A stretch of DNA of 64,000 nt from Corylus avellana (GCF_901000735.1 NC_081543.1:29348771-29412770), one strand, 5' to 3'; positions 23,710-35,560 are shown, counted from the first letter of the stretch. The notes: a model not told the origin generated them from the sequence alone. Numbers and translations are program-made.

Positions 23710-24525
23710 GAGAATAACTTCTATAAGGTCTTGGCACAAATCAAGGCCTTTGTGCCCTTCAATAAGAAGGCGACACGTCAGCGTGGAACACTATAACAAA
23801 AATATGGTGTTCCACCTAATCTTTTTTCTAGAATAACTAAAACAAAACACCTTCTAAAATAACATTTTCATATTTTTTTTCAAAACCACCCCAGCTACCA
23901 ACCTACCGTCGGAGATGATGCCGGCTGGGTAAGAACCAAGCTCCTCCTCCCTCTCTCTGGCGCCCCTCTCTCTCACCGGCCGCATTAGAGAAAAAAAATT
24001 TTCTCTGTTGCCTGGTAGCAGAGAAAACATTTTTCTCTGTTGCCCGGAAAATTTTTCTCTACTGTCGGGCAACAGAGAAATTTTTTTTTCTCTGTTCTCT
24101 ATTGCCCGGCAGCAGAGAAAAAAAATTCTCTACTGCTGGGCAACAGAAAATTTTCTCTGTTCTCTGTTGCCCGGCAGTAGAGAAAAATTTGCAGAGAAAT
24201 TTTTTTTTTCTCTACTGCCGCCATTGAGAGAGAGGGGTACCGAAGAGAGGGAAGAGGAGCTTGGTTCTTACCCAGCCAGTATCATCTCCGGCGTCGTCTC
24301 CAGTGTTGTCTCCAGCGGCGTCTCTGGCAGCAGGTTGGTGGCTGGAATGGTTTTGGAGAAAAATATGAAAAGGTTATTCTAGAAGGTGTTTTGTTTTAAG
24401 TATTCTTAAAAAAGATTAGGTGGAACACCATATTTTTGTTATAGTGTTCCACGCTGATGTGTCACCTTCTTATTGGAGGGCACAAAGGCCTTGGTTTGTG
24501 CCAAGACCCTATAGAAGTTATTCTC
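23710..24525. mobile_element. Mutator-like foldback element, 9-bp target duplication
   Basis: The two halves are inverted copies for about 270 bp, each beginning GAGAATAACTTCTATA and continuing through GGCACAAA and GTGGAACACTATAAC. A perfect 9-bp direct repeat, TTATTGATT, flanks it (23701-23709 and 24526-24534), as expected for Mutator superfamily insertions. The centre (23990-24225) carries six or more alternating-orientation copies of a short motif around TCTCTGTTGCCCGGCAG. No transposase is encoded, so it is a non-autonomous element. Confidence 0.85.
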
Positions 24526-24769
24526 TTATTGATTTAGGTGTTGTAGTGTCTTCGGTCTTCGAACTGGCTGGTCTTTTGATAACTTTTACTTTATTTTGTA
24601 AGTAGAGCTCCTCCCTAAAAAGGTGGCTTGGAGTCATTATGATGTTCTTTGCGTCAATAAGTATCAATTAAGTGCTTTCGTTCTTATTCAATTAATTTTT
24701 TAAGTACTCTGTGAAATTTCCTATACCAGTTTATTTCAAAGAAATTTTTTCGGTTGTGACATTCAAGTT

Positions 24770-24893
24770 CCCTTTTTTTTTTTTTGACATGTTCACATAA
24801 GGGAAGGGGGATGCAGATTCAAACTAGTGACCTCCACTTTATGAGGCGTAGTTCACAGCCGATTGAACTACCCCTTAGGACCTCCCTTGTTGT
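24770..24893 (-). mobile_element. tRNA-derived SINE, copy 1
   Basis: On the minus strand: GGGGTAGTTCAATCGGCTGT (A-box-like), then TCACTAGTTTGAATC (B-box-like), then GAACATGTC and an A run (T-run 24772-24785 on the plus strand). The same order occurs at 28723-28831. This is the structure of a pol III-transcribed plant SINE. Confidence 0.75.
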
Positions 24894-25370
24894 TATTAGG
24901 TGTCTCTCTAGGTAGTTATGAGTTGCTTCAATAATTGCCGATCTAGTGATCTCTTTCTTGGCTATCAGGCTGAGAAGGTATTGGCCCGGACCAAATTTTT
25001 TGCTCATTTTCAATTTTTTTACGTTTTTATTGAACTTTGAGTAATGCTACACATTCTTACTCCTACACTCTCATATGCACACACGCCCTTACATAGCACC
25101 ATGTCGGGTATGTGCATTTTGGAGCATGGGATTGAGCTGTATATTAACTTTCTTAGATTGAACAGTTAAGATTGAAATCCAGAGTCTCCCCCACATTCGT
25201 GTGTATGCATCGGCATCTTCCTCTCCTTCTCGACAATAGTTTCATTATCCCCAATTTCTGTCCGAGGAAGAAAGGAAAAAAAAAAAAACAAACTTGGCCT
25301 TTCGGGAGGGTGTAGAGACGTGTAGGAGACAGGCTAAAAATGTAAAGACATTGTTTTTTATAACTTAGCT
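24894..25370. other. Intergenic region
   Basis: No gene or repeat recognised apart from an A run near 25275. It ends at TAGCT (25366-25370), the probable target duplication of the next retroelement. Confidence 0.5.
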
Positions 25371-25573
25371 TGTTAAATCACCAGTTATTCCAAAAGCTTA
25401 AGCTTATAGGAAGAGGTAAATTTAATCACTTAACCATTACTTTAACATTCCCCCTCACGTGTGGGCTCAAACTTCCTTTTTAATAAGTGAGGCCCAACAC
25501 GTAGAATATTTAATTTAAATGGGGGCTAAATTGACGGAAACAAGATTTGATCTCAGGATCTTGGCTCTAATAC

Positions 25574-25803
25574 ATTAAATATATTGGATAATATATTAGA
25601 AGCAGAAGAAAGAGAGAGAAGAGAGTGAGAGAGTGAAAGCATATAGGACTACATCTCTTCTATTATGATTGTGTAAGTAATATGATTACAGTGACCTCTA
25701 TATATCGAGAGGCTAGGAGTGATAAGCAAGAAACCGTAGACTAAACCTAGAATATATAAGGAAACATAATAACCTCAAAATAATATCAAATATACTCTTA
25801 ACA
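25574..25803 (-). mobile_element. Second, different LTR inside the 25371-27806 element
   Basis: On the minus strand it starts TGTTAAGAG after the purine tract GAGTTTGAGGGAGGA (25818-25804). It ends near 25574, where a degraded primer site (reverse complement of GGCTCTAATAC, 25563-25573) follows. A single LTR with a purine tract before it and a primer site after it suggests a tandem or recombined retroelement, not a simple solo LTR. Confidence 0.5.
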
Positions 25804-26937
25804 TCCTCCCTCAAACTCAATGTATAAAATTGAGGTTGGAAATATAAAGGAAAAGATTTTTTTTTTTTTTTTGTGATCGCCGGAAAAGTCACCGGAGTTG
25901 GGTGGCCGAGGGCAATGGACGGCGGCGAGCAGCGGCAACTGGTGGTTGAGGGTGGCTGCTGGTTGGGCTGATGCCTTGAAGAAATTGGGCTTGAGGCATT
26001 CAAGAAATTGAATCAATTGGGCTAGTTAAATGGGCCAAAGATGGCCAAAACCCATGGACCATTAAAATGGTTTACCCGAAAATTATATGAACCGGGTCTA
26101 ACCCGATGAATGAGGTTGACAAATTTGGACCGGTTTGGAGACCTTGACCTGGTGACCCAGTGTAGGAACCGGTATTGGGCCGGGTTATGGAGATCCGATT
26201 TGAGCTTGGTGACTCGGTTGGAACCGGTTTTGGATCAGGTCTAGGGCTGACGTGGCGACCCATTTGGAAGACACGTGGCAAATTAGGAGAGAGGAAAAGC
26301 GCTGGTGCATGTGGTCCACGTGCCAGTGCTAGCGGCCACGTGAGGCATGTGCATCACATGCGCCAAACCCTAATTAGGGTTTTGGAACGTGAGAGGCGCA
26401 TGTATCACACGTGTCAGAAAATTACCGGCACGTGGACAACATGGGAGGCGCGTGACAGATGAACAGATCCCTTGGGGGGCGCGTGAGTGCGAGTTGAGGC
26501 TCGAACGGCTGAGATCTCTTCGGATCTAGACTCGGAGGTGTCTGATCAGTCGTCTAGAGTGGAGTGTGTAGCTCCGACGCCGATGTAGGTGGCGCGTATG
26601 GTGCGTGGCAGTAGCGGCAGTTTCTTTTGGCGGCGCCTAGAGTCTCGTGCAATGGTGGAATGATTTGAAATTGCACAGTTCCATCGATCTGGGGCCAAGA
26701 CACTACTTTTGGTGGTTATTTGGCCGAAAAGAGTCATGGTGGCGGCACGATTGGCTCAGGCAAAAACTGCCAGAGGAGCGTGGAGGAGCTTGGAGGGCTG
26801 ATGGCGGCGGATCTTCCACATATGTGTAGATCTAAAGGAGTGGAAGATATTTTGAGCGGAAAACCGCTTGACGGCGCGCAAACGACCGGAGTTGGGAGGT
26901 CGCTAGAGGGAGCACCGGAAAACGTTAAAAACGTTTA

Positions 26938-27688
26938 GGGTAAAGTCCACATACCCCTCTCAAACTACTACCCAATCGACAATGTTTCTCATAAACTTTC
27001 AATTGTGACAATGTTCCCCCTAAACTACTAAAACATTGTCAATGTCCCCCCTAAAGCTAGCAAAAAGATAAAAATGCCCCTATATATTTCTCAATAAGAC
27101 AAAACTACCTCCATAAATTCAAAAAAAAAAATTAATATGAAAAATTTTAATTTAAAAAGAACGATTTTTTTTTAAATTTTATTTTTTAAATGAAAAATTT
27201 TAATTTTTTTAAACGAATTTAAAAAAAAGGGTTTTTTTTTTTTTTTAAATGGAAATTTTTATTTTAAAAAAATTAATGTTGTTTTAGAAAAAGAAAATTT
27301 TTATTTTTCTTAAACGAAAATTGTTAATTTTTTTTAAAAGGGAAATTTTTATTTAAAAAATTTATATATAAAAAAAAAAAAACAAACAAACAAAAACAAA
27401 AACAAAACAAAAAATTATCAATTTTTTTAACAAAAAAATCGATCTTTTTTTTAATTTTTTCTTATTAAAACGATTTTTTTTATTAAAAAAAAAAAAAATT
27501 TTTTTTTTTTTTTTTTTAAAGTTTTAGGTTTTTTTTAGAAGTTTTAGTATTTTACTAAGGGTAGTTTCGTCATTGGGGGGAACATTGACAATTTTTGGTA
27601 GTTTAGGAGGGACATTGTCACAATTGAAAGTTTGGGGGGGACATTGTCAATTGAGTAATAGTTTGAGGAGGGTATGTGGGCTTGTCCC
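26938..27688. mobile_element. Mutator-like MITE, 9-bp target duplication
   Basis: Inverted ends (GGGTAAAGTCCACATACCC on the left, GGGACAAGCCCACATACCC on the complement of the right) extend over about 130 bp containing repeated GACAATGT words. The centre is extremely A/T rich. The perfect 9-bp direct repeat AAACGTTTA flanks it (26929-26937 and 27689-27697), as for Mutator elements. It is nested in the short-LTR retroelement. Confidence 0.85.
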
Positions 27689-27811
27689 AAACGTTTATTT
27701 GGAGGCCACAGAAGGTGGCTCTGATACCATGTTAAATCACCAGTTATTCCAAAAGCTTAAGTTTATAGGAAGAGGTAAATTTAATCACTTTACCATTACT
27801 TTAACATAGCC

Positions 27812-28698
27812 TATTCACATGCATTTTTAATTAGACGTGTAATTTTCACATGTACTTTTAAGGTTTTTTTAAAAATACATATGAGAATTATGTGCATTTT
27901 GAATAGAAAAATGTCATGGTTTTAGCCTCTTAGTGTTCTCTTAGTTCTACGTAAATATTGTTTTATAAAAAAACAAAAAAAAAAAAAAAAATTATCCCAC
28001 CATACCCTCATATAAAAATAAATAAATAAATAAAAACTATCCGCATAGTACCATGAGAAACTATAGCATTTCTCTTTTGAACATGTATGAGTTTAACAAA
28101 TAGAGTTCTAAAGAAAATTTCTTGGACCCAATATTTTATTTTATTTTTATTTAAAAAAAAAAACTTTTTCTGCAATTGCTTGTGCTTTAATTTTCTTGTT
28201 CATAATCTGTAGATTTTTTTTTTTATAAAATAAATAAATAAAATAAAATAAAATAAAATTACGCACACTTTAATGGTCAAGGGTGGAATTAGATCCCAAT
28301 AACAATCACAATGTTCTCTCTCCTAAGCACCAAAAGGTGATTTGAGGGTTATCTTTTCTTTTTTCTTTTTAACTTTTACAAAATTTATTTAAGTATTATA
28401 AAATGCAAATCTAATCCGTAGATGGGCCTAAAAGTAGGAGCAAGCAAGAAGTAGTTTTCCTAGAAGTAGCTTACTCTTGAAGGAATTTTCCTAGAAAATT
28501 CCTTGGAAAATTCATGTGGTCGGTGGTCCTGAAATTAATGAAGGGAGTCCTCTTAACCAATCGGGCTTTTGATGTGTGCTTGAGAGGTGAACATGTATAA
28601 TATATTTGATTGGGACACTCTAATCAGACAAATGTTAAGTACGTAAAAAAAAAAACATCATAAGACGAACAAATCCAAATAATAAACAATTTATCTTC
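27812..28698. other. Intergenic, A/T-rich
   Basis: Poly(A/T) tracts and AAATA/AAAAT microsatellites (about 28015-28035, 28235-28260). No gene recognised. Confidence 0.5.
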
Positions 28699-28722
28699 AA
28701 GACGACTTAAAAAATTTATAAG

Positions 28723-28831
28723 TCTCCAAGAGGTAGTTTAATCGATTGTGGACAACGCCTCATGAAGCGGTGATCACTAGTTCGAATTTCTCCTTCCCCT
28801 TTCTCTTGTGTGGACATGTCAAAAAAAAAAA
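28723..28831 (+). mobile_element. tRNA-derived SINE, copy 2
   Basis: Contains GAGGTAGTTTAATCGATTG (A-box-like), CTAGTTCGAATTTC (B-box-like, 28770-28783), TGTGGACATGTC and an A tail. Imperfect direct repeats of about 24 bp, AAGACGACTTAAAAAATTTA (from 28699) and AAGACAACCTATAAAATTTA (from 28832), flank it. It is the same family as 24770-24893 and the fragment at 60843-60908. Confidence 0.8.
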
Positions 28832-28857
28832 AAGACAACCTATAAAATTTATAAAAG

Positions 28858-30306
28858 TTTCCAATTATTAACTCTTATACAGTTGAGGATAATGGTGAGA
28901 TGAAGATAAAGAAGATAAACATCAAGTTTCAATAGGAGAACATTGGTGATAAAACTCTAGTATTTATCTTGTATTGTAATGATAAAGATCAAAGTTATAT
29001 TTATCTTGTAATTGTGATTAACTCTAAGAATGATTACAAACAAGTCTCTCTTATCTCTTATCTCTACAGAGAAAGTTCAAATTTTCATAGACTCTTTAAA
29101 TCTTTAAAATTGATGTCATTCCCTTTGACCTACCGATATAATCGAAGACAAAAAAATTCCAGCAACAACAAACCAATCAGAAAAGCTTCAAAAAGACTAG
29201 AATTCATATCATGAGCTGGTTGCTCTCCCACAGTCCCACTAGTCCTTGCAAAAAGACCAAGAAAACAAAGGCAAGGGACAAATCTAAGCCAACCCCAAAC
29301 ACCTCTATTATCATGGTCCATATTCCTAACAATTAGTTGCTAAGATTATTAGCAATTTAGACGGTTAATTATAAGAAATTCTTTATAAGATTCACATACT
29401 GTAGCAAGTTTTAGACTTTCCCGTAAGAATTCTCTTATATTTATTGAACAGATGCACCAAATCTCAATCCATATAAACAACTCAAAACAGTAAACCAAAA
29501 ACAGTCCAAAAAAAAAAAACTCCTATTCATATCCTAGTAGAAACCTCAAGAGCCAATCAATCATTTATTAGAAGAAGAAAATAAAACCCAGATAAGAAAT
29601 TAATTCTAGTCTTAACACAAAAAAGGATGTTAAAATACATAATTTATAATCATGCATACTCATTATGTCTGGACAAGATTGTATAAATTAACTGTTAGCC
29701 GCTCAAATCATAAATATGTAGGATTTGGCTTGTTTTCATTTAATTTTTTACTGGAGATCTTTTTGTGCAAAAATAAACGATCGAGATTAGTTTCAATGAA
29801 AAAATAATCAAAATTCTCCCCCGATCTTGCAATCTTAACCATTTATTTTTGCATAAAAAATATATATATTTTTTCAACTCAAATCAGTAAAAAAAAAAAA
29901 AAAAAATTCAAATCAGTAAAAATAGAGGAAAATATCCAACAAAAAAACAGACATACCGAAAACAAGAAAAACCATAGTAAAATCCTAGTTATCAGACCAG
30001 AGTCAGCGACATACACGTGGCTTACCTTTTAAAAGGGATCCAATACCGACACTCTGACCCTCTACCTTCTGCTCCCTTCACCAAGAATCCAATCAATGTT
30101 TCATTCCCTCCCATGCCCCTATCCTCATCCGACGGCCTCCACCCTTTCTCCACTCCAAATCTAAATCTCCACCCTCCAATTAGATCCCACGCTCTCCTAC
30201 TCCCATCCCCTCCTTCCTTATTCAATGCCATCTACTCTGCTTCAGATCTGATCTGAGCAAACCACACACACACAGACACATTCTCTCGGAACAACTCCGG
30301 CCGGCA
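28858..30306. other. Intergenic and translocator promoter
   Basis: No gene recognised; open frames at 28969-29321 carry no known domain. The last ~250 bp before 30307 is C/T rich, as in plant 5' leaders, with TTTTAAAAGG at about 30028 and a CACACACACA tract near 30263. Confidence 0.5.
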
Positions 30307-31377
30307 ATGGTGGAGGCACAGACATGGACAACCCGGCGAATGAGCAACCCGAGACTGGACGACCAAGTGGTCGACATACCTTCAACCCCGCCGGCGGACG
30401 CACGGAACAACAACAATAACGGCGGCGGTAACAGCTCCTCTTACCTGATGCTCTCGCCCCACGTGTTGACGGCGGTGATAATCGGATCCTGGTACCTCTC
30501 TAACATCGGAGTTCTCTTGCTCAACAAGTATCTCCTCAGCTTCTACGGCTTTCGCTTTCCAATCTTCCTCACCATGCTCCACATGATCGCCTGCGCAGCT
30601 TACAGCTATATTTCTATCAACTTCCTCGAGGTCGTGCCGCTCCAGCACATTCACTCCAAGCGCCAGTTCTTCAAGATTCTCGCGCTCAGCTTCATCTTCT
30701 GCTTCTCCGTGGTCTGCGGAAACACCTCGCTGCGCTACCTCCCCGTGTCGTTCAACCAGGCCATAGGCGCCACCACGCCGTTCTTCACCGCCATATTTGC
30801 GTTCCTGATCACCTGTAGAAAAGAGTCCGGCGAGGTCTACCTTGCTCTGCTACCCGTCGTTTTTGGGATCGTCCTGGCCAGCAACAGCGAGCCCCTGTTC
30901 CACCTCTTTGGCTTCGTCGTCTGCATCGGCTCCACGGCCGGGCGGGCGTTGAAGTCTGTCGTGCAGGGGATTCTGCTCACCTCCGAGGCCGAGAAGCTAC
31001 ACTCCATGAACCTGCTCTTGTACATGGCTCCCATGGCCGCGCTTATTCTCTTACCCTTCACCCTCTACATCGAAGGCAATGTAGCGGCGGTGACAGCCGA
31101 GAAGGCCAGGGGAGACCCTTATATTGCGTTCTTGTTGATTGGGAATGCCACGGTGGCGTATTTGGTCAACCTGACGAACTTCCTGGTGACCAAGCACACG
31201 AGCGCGCTGACCCTTCAGGTGTTGGGCAACGCCAAGGCGGCGGTGGCGGCGGTGGTGTCAGTTTTGATATTCAGGAATCCCGTAACGGTGATGGGGATGA
31301 CGGGGTTCGCCGTTACAATCATGGGCGTGGTGCTTTACAGCGAGGCCAAGAAACGGTCCAAGGTTACCACTCATTGA
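30307..31377 (+). CDS. Sugar phosphate/phosphate translocator (TPT/DMT family), At1g12500-like
   Basis: A single uninterrupted frame of 356 aa beginning [19 protein letters not shown]. After a polar, Asn/Gly-rich N-terminus (1-45) come about ten hydrophobic segments from residue 55, including [45 protein letters not shown] and the C-terminal [13 protein letters not shown]. These are hallmarks of the triose-phosphate translocator (TPT, PF03151) branch of the drug/metabolite transporters. No plastid transit peptide is obvious, so a Golgi or other endomembrane location is likely. The N-terminus and absence of introns match Arabidopsis At1g12500 (from memory). The substrate of this subgroup is not settled. 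Confidence 0.93.
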   Translation: MVEAQTWTTRRMSNPRLDDQVVDIPSTPPADARNNNNNGGGNSSSYLMLSPHVLTAVIIGSWYLSNIGVLLLNKYLLSFYGFRFPIFLTMLHMIACAAYSYISINFLEVVPLQHIHSKRQFFKILALSFIFCFSVVCGNTSLRYLPVSFNQAIGATTPFFTAIFAFLITCRKESGEVYLALLPVVFGIVLASNSEPLFHLFGFVVCIGSTAGRALKSVVQGILLTSEAEKLHSMNLLLYMAPMAALILLPFTLYIEGNVAAVTAEKARGDPYIAFLLIGNATVAYLVNLTNFLVTKHTSALTLQVLGNAKAAVAAVVSVLIFRNPVTVMGMTGFAVTIMGVVLYSEAKKRSKVTTH

Positions 31378-33009
31378 CAGTGAAAAGAAAATTCAAAATT
31401 TTGATTTTTCTTTGGTGCTGATTGTTTTGATTATCTTTGATTTTTATTGGGTATTTTTGAAAGGAAGGAAAGAGGGAAATTTGGATCAAAGTGAGATGTG
31501 GAATTGTATAGGATGGTGTATTGATGTCTCTATTTTTTGGGGGTAGGTTAAGAGAATGGTAAGAAATTTTCTGTTTTTCACTTTCCCGTGTGTAACCCTA
31601 TATAAATGTTCTTGATGGACACACAAAACTGATTCAATCAGTCAATCAATCTTAGTGTAATTTTTTGTGGGGGGAAAAAGTCTTCTCCACTTATTTGCTC
31701 TAAAGACAATCTTTGCTGATATAATTCTGCCTTTTTCTGCTGCCAATTTGACATGGGTCATTCTTTTTCCTATCATATATGTATGTGATCTGCTGGTTTT
31801 AGTTTTTTGGTTTCATTTGTGGATACAGAAGTTACTGCATTATGTTTTGCTTTCATTTCGTTTGTGTTCTCTAGTGGTTTAGAAGAAAACCAGTTGGATG
31901 ATTGAAGAGTATAAGAATGAATATGCAGGAGTTTGGTCGAATTGGTTTGGTTCTATATATGCTTTTCACTATTTTGTAGCAAAATGGAAGTTCTTTCCTC
32001 TACCCCGATGCGAATTTATTTAGTTTGAAGCTGATTTGTGAAAGACAAAGGAAATCAGCCTTTACAAATTATATCAGTTGGCATTGAAATCATTAGTGAT
32101 CATTTTTTTCTGTACCAGAAAAGTAGATGATAAAGGAACTTTTGTATTTGATATTGCCCATTTTTATTTTTTTATGGTTGTTGGATCCCAAATTTCTTTT
32201 TGAAGGAACTCAGCTTGTGTATGAGCTACTGCAAAGCAAGGTTTTTCACACTGTTTTGCTCTACTGATGTGGAAGTTTTGATTTGCTGCTCGAATTAACT
32301 GTTACTGTTGCTTCTTCCTCTGAATTTTCTTGTCATTTGAAGTAAGAGATAAATATAATGCATAAGACAATTATGATCAGATAAATAATTCCTTTACTCG
32401 CCTTTACTTTGTTTATACAGTTGGATACAAAATTATATGTTTTTGAAACAGCAGTTGAAGTAGCAAAATATGATGTTTGGTTGTTCAATTTCTAGCTCTT
32501 CAAGTAAAGGTTTCAGATTTTGATTCTGTCGCTTTGTATGTGCTCATGTGGAGTTATTGAATGGTTTCTAATGAAAGTTTGCAAGGGATGGGTTCAGGAG
32601 AGAAATGTATATTAGTTTTAGCAGTATGAAGTTTCAGAAGACAAGTTTTGTGAAATTCAGCAACCTTTTGTTTTACAATACAAAATATATAGAATTGTTT
32701 TCATGGTAGTCTTAAAGTCATGGATCCCTTGCGTTTGTCAGAAGGAAAGATCACACGAAACCGAATTGTTGATTGACCAATCATATTTGCATTCAGTGCT
32801 TTTGGTTGGAAATGACATGTATAAAGTTTGTTTCTTGTGAAACAGAGTCTCTGTAGAAGTGCTATGATGAGGTAAAACAAACTCGTTTGATGTGGATCGG
32901 TTACCCTTTCTTGTATGTAATTGTATAACGGTAGAAATTTTAAAAATACAGAGTTACCCTATTTTTCTCTACGAATTTGTATTCATTTGTGCTAGTATAC
33001 CAATGGTTA
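31378..33009. other. Translocator 3' region and intergenic
   Basis: No further gene recognised. The first ~250 bp is probably 3' UTR. The rest is ordinary A/T-rich sequence without clear repeats. Confidence 0.5.
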
Positions 33010-33225
33010 CCTGTCAAGGTGCAACCTAGTGGTCCAAGGGCGAGTTTGGGATGAGCCATAGACTCGGACATTCTGATTCCAACTAAGAGTTCTTCTGGAT
33101 TACCGGATACACGGTTCTAATTAGTCGGATCGTGTATCTAGGATTTACTCCCTATGTAAAATACAGTTCTAGCTAGTGGAGCTCTGCCTTGATAAGGTTC
33201 CACGTCATTAAAAAAAAAAAATTAC
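33010..33225 (+). repeat. SINE-like repeat, uncertain
   Basis: Starts CAAGGTGCAACCTAGTGGTC, which resembles the tRNA-like head of plant SINEs, and ends CACGTCATT followed by an A run at about 33210-33222. No second copy in the window and no clear target duplication were found. Confidence 0.35.
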
Positions 33226-33701
33226 CACGGGTCGTTTTAATGACACTGGCCTTGAATTTGAGTACCATATTCTTGTTCTTATTCTTCATCTTTTCCCCCT
33301 TTCTTTGTGGCTGTCATTATCTGGGGGTGTTCTCTATTTCTCCTGTGAGCACATCATCTGTTTGTCTCACCTTGAGTTATGAGAGAATATGATTGGGCTA
33401 AAGATCATTGAGAATCACTTTGATAGTCACAAAAAAGATTTTGAGTGAACTAGACTTCCATTCAACTGTATCAGCAAAAGTTTGAAGTCTCAGAACATGC
33501 CTTGCATGAAACAACATATGATGTGCTCACAGGAGAAATAGTACCTTAAATTTTGTTTGTTGTGTTTGTTGGAGGGTTATATATATATCATCTTTCTCAA
33601 AGCTTATATATCATCAAGAGGTTACTTTTTGTCAAACTATTTCTTACGGTTTTTTTTTTTTTTCAAAGTTATCAAATGGCCCAAGGAAATTCTGAAAATA
33701 G

Positions 33702-33960
33702 TTAGGTACACACTAGGCATGAGTTAGAATCCTGCAATAGGATTCTTTATACTTGATTAGTGTGCCTAACTTAGTCTTACTAGGATATCAATGTAAACCA
33801 ATGTCTATGATTTAGTTAGACTTGATGGAGTGCCTGTGGTTCTCACCGTCTAAGCCCCTCATGTATGTCTCCCAGCAGGTAGGTGCTACTATGTCACTTT
33901 CAGGTAGAATAGTTACAGTTGGTCTCTCCTGCATTTTTTTTTTTTTTTTTTAACAAAAAA
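33702..33960. repeat. Interspersed repeat family X, copy 2
   Basis: Aligns with 18535-18790 along its length and with 54600-54685 at its 3' part (GTGCTACTATGTCAC, GGTAGAATAGTTACAGTTGG). It ends in a long T run followed by an A run (33936-33968). Confidence 0.55.
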
Positions 33961-34777
33961 AAAAAAAATCTTAAGGTTTAAAAGTTATCAAATCACTCTC
34001 TAAGTTTTACACTTACAAATAACTCATTTCATCACATGGCCATTAAGCTGCATCATTTCTCAATATAAAGAAAAAGTAATGCTATTGTTGACACTCATTT
34101 ATCACACTAATTTCATATCGATTGATGTATTTTAAGTGGATTTCTTTTTGTTTTTGTAAGTAGTTGATATGGGAAGTCACTTAAAACACGGCCACATCAA
34201 CTGGTGTTATAAATAGGTGTGAAGAATAGCTTTACTGAAGAAAAAAAACGCCTTCAAACCTAATGACTTGGTTGCTGACTTAGATCATACACACCACTTT
34301 GAACTCGGGATTATTACTCAACAAAAGGGAAAATGGAATGAAATAAAAATCCAGCTTAGGGGATTTGTTCCAAGTAATTTGATTCCCCTTTATATAAATC
34401 CTTTTTGATGTCAACATATTTTTTCTTCACGCATCCTTTAAAAAGGTATAGGAAATTGAAATAGAGAATTAGACTACAAATTTTCACCTAAAATAACGTC
34501 CTCCTACAAATTCAAATTGACCTTTCATGCTCAATTAGACACAACTTTTGTCAAAAAAAAAAAAAAAAAAGAAAAACTTCAAAATTTCTAGATGGGTATA
34601 ATAAAAACTCAAGAGTGAGAAGACAAGAACTTAACCAAAATTCATGAGTTTTGGTTATCTAATATTCACGTAAGCCAAAATACGTCAATCATTTCAAAGG
34701 TTAGCTTGCTTAAATAAATTAAAAAAATGCAGCCTTTTTTAAGAAAAATAAAATATAATTGCAAAATATATATCCGG

Positions 34778-34785
34778 TATATAAA
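34778..34785 (+). promoter_or_regulatory. TATA box of peptide copy 1
   Basis: TATATAAA lies 83 bp before the ATG at 34861. The same box precedes copies 2 and 3 at nearly the same distance, within a conserved upstream block. Confidence 0.65.
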
Positions 34786-34860
34786 AGCTTTAGATGCTAT
34801 AGATTATGAATTCATCCTTGAGTTCCCAAAAATGAATAACCCAAGAGAGTGAGAGGAACA

Positions 34861-35208
34861 ATGGATAAAAAAGATATGAAGGCAGTTTTGGTTATGAGAA
34901 TGTTGTTAGTAACTATTTTTATAGTTATGAAGCATGCAAAGGACTGTCGGCTTCCCTTTTCCGCTCCCCAGATGCTCCTTTCTCTCAATTTCTTGCCACG
35001 ACCCGCTCGACTTCTCTCTTTCTCTCCGGATGAAGGTGGTATACCCTGAAAGAACATAACAGAAGAGCAAAGGAAAGAATTCGAAGAATGTGATAGAAAC
35101 TGCCATGAGAAATTTTATAGGATGCTCAAGCTTCTTGAGCTTCTCGAGGCTTTGGAGGAACTTGATTTTTGCAGGGAATTCTGCAAACTCATAATTGGCA
35201 TATTGTAA
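34861..35208 (+). pseudogene. Small secreted Cys-rich peptide, copy 1 (premature stop)
   Basis: The frame encodes a signal-peptide-like N-terminus (MDKKDMKAVLVMRMLLVT), a proline-rich middle (LPRPARLLSFSPDEGGIP), then TGA at 35047-35049 (codon 63), where copy 3 has an Arg codon; one C-to-T change explains it. Past the stop the frame continues to 35208 with ITEEQRKEFEE and four Cys in C-x3-C and C-x3-C pairs separated by 22 residues. The latter half fits a helix-loop-helix alpha-hairpinin fold. The family function is unknown, with defence or signalling as possibilities. Probably a recent pseudogene, though a truncated 62-aa product lacking all paired Cys could still be made. Confidence 0.75.
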
Positions 35209-35520
35209 TCGTACTATTTGTTGTAGAGTCCATGAACACCAATATTGGATCTTGTATGCATTCATGGGATTCCACAATATCTTCCTAATATAGTCCATAA
35301 TCATAATAATTAATTGGATAGTATTGTAATCTCTTTATTTTAAAGTATTATGTAATAATTGTATGATTGTAGTCTTCTTATTAGCAGGTGATTCTGTAAT
35401 AGTTATAGTTATTTTCCGAGAATAAGCTGCAATAATCTCTATAAAAGAATGTATATGTGCCGTATGGAAAATCAAAGAGTGAAAAAAACTCAATTACTTT
35501 TTGGTGGCAGTTGACATTTC
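35209..35520 (+). other. Conserved 3' region of the peptide family, copy 1
   Basis: After the stop, about 300 bp stays recognisably similar in all four copies: TTGYRGAGTCCATGAACACC, then ATAATTGCAT-like words, CTTTATTTTAGGCA-like words, ATAAGCTGCAAT and finally GTATGGAAAATCAAAGAGTG. This suggests that the duplication unit covers the full transcript including a long 3' UTR. Confidence 0.6.
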
Positions 35521-35560
35521 CTTCTCAGCCTAGCTACCCTAAATTTTATTTGTTGTTGTT

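Larger units (their letters stand above)
25371..27806 (-). mobile_element. Short-LTR non-autonomous retrotransposon (TRIM/LARD-like), minus strand
   Basis: Direct repeats of 77 bp, both TGTTAAATCACC...TTTAACA, lie at 25371-25447 and 27730-27806. On the minus strand the 5' LTR is followed at once by TGGTATCAGAGCC (27729-27717), an initiator tRNA-Met primer site, and the 3' LTR is preceded by CACGTGAGGGGGAA (25461-25448), a polypurine tract. TAGCT (25366-25370) and TAGCC (27807-27811) are a near-perfect 5-bp target duplication. No gag-pol is encoded. The interior holds a second LTR (25574-25803) and a Mutator-like MITE (26938-27688). Confidence 0.8.

Noticed and set aside
24008..24382. 124-codon open frame in the foldback element
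   Set aside because: It translates repeated short palindromes of a MITE centre and has no recognisable protein features.
26072..26462. GC-rich open frames on both strands
   Set aside because: They lie in the non-coding interior of a non-autonomous retroelement and show no domain or splice context.
28969..29321. Small gene on either strand
   Set aside because: The frames are short and A/T-driven with no motif, start context or splice support.
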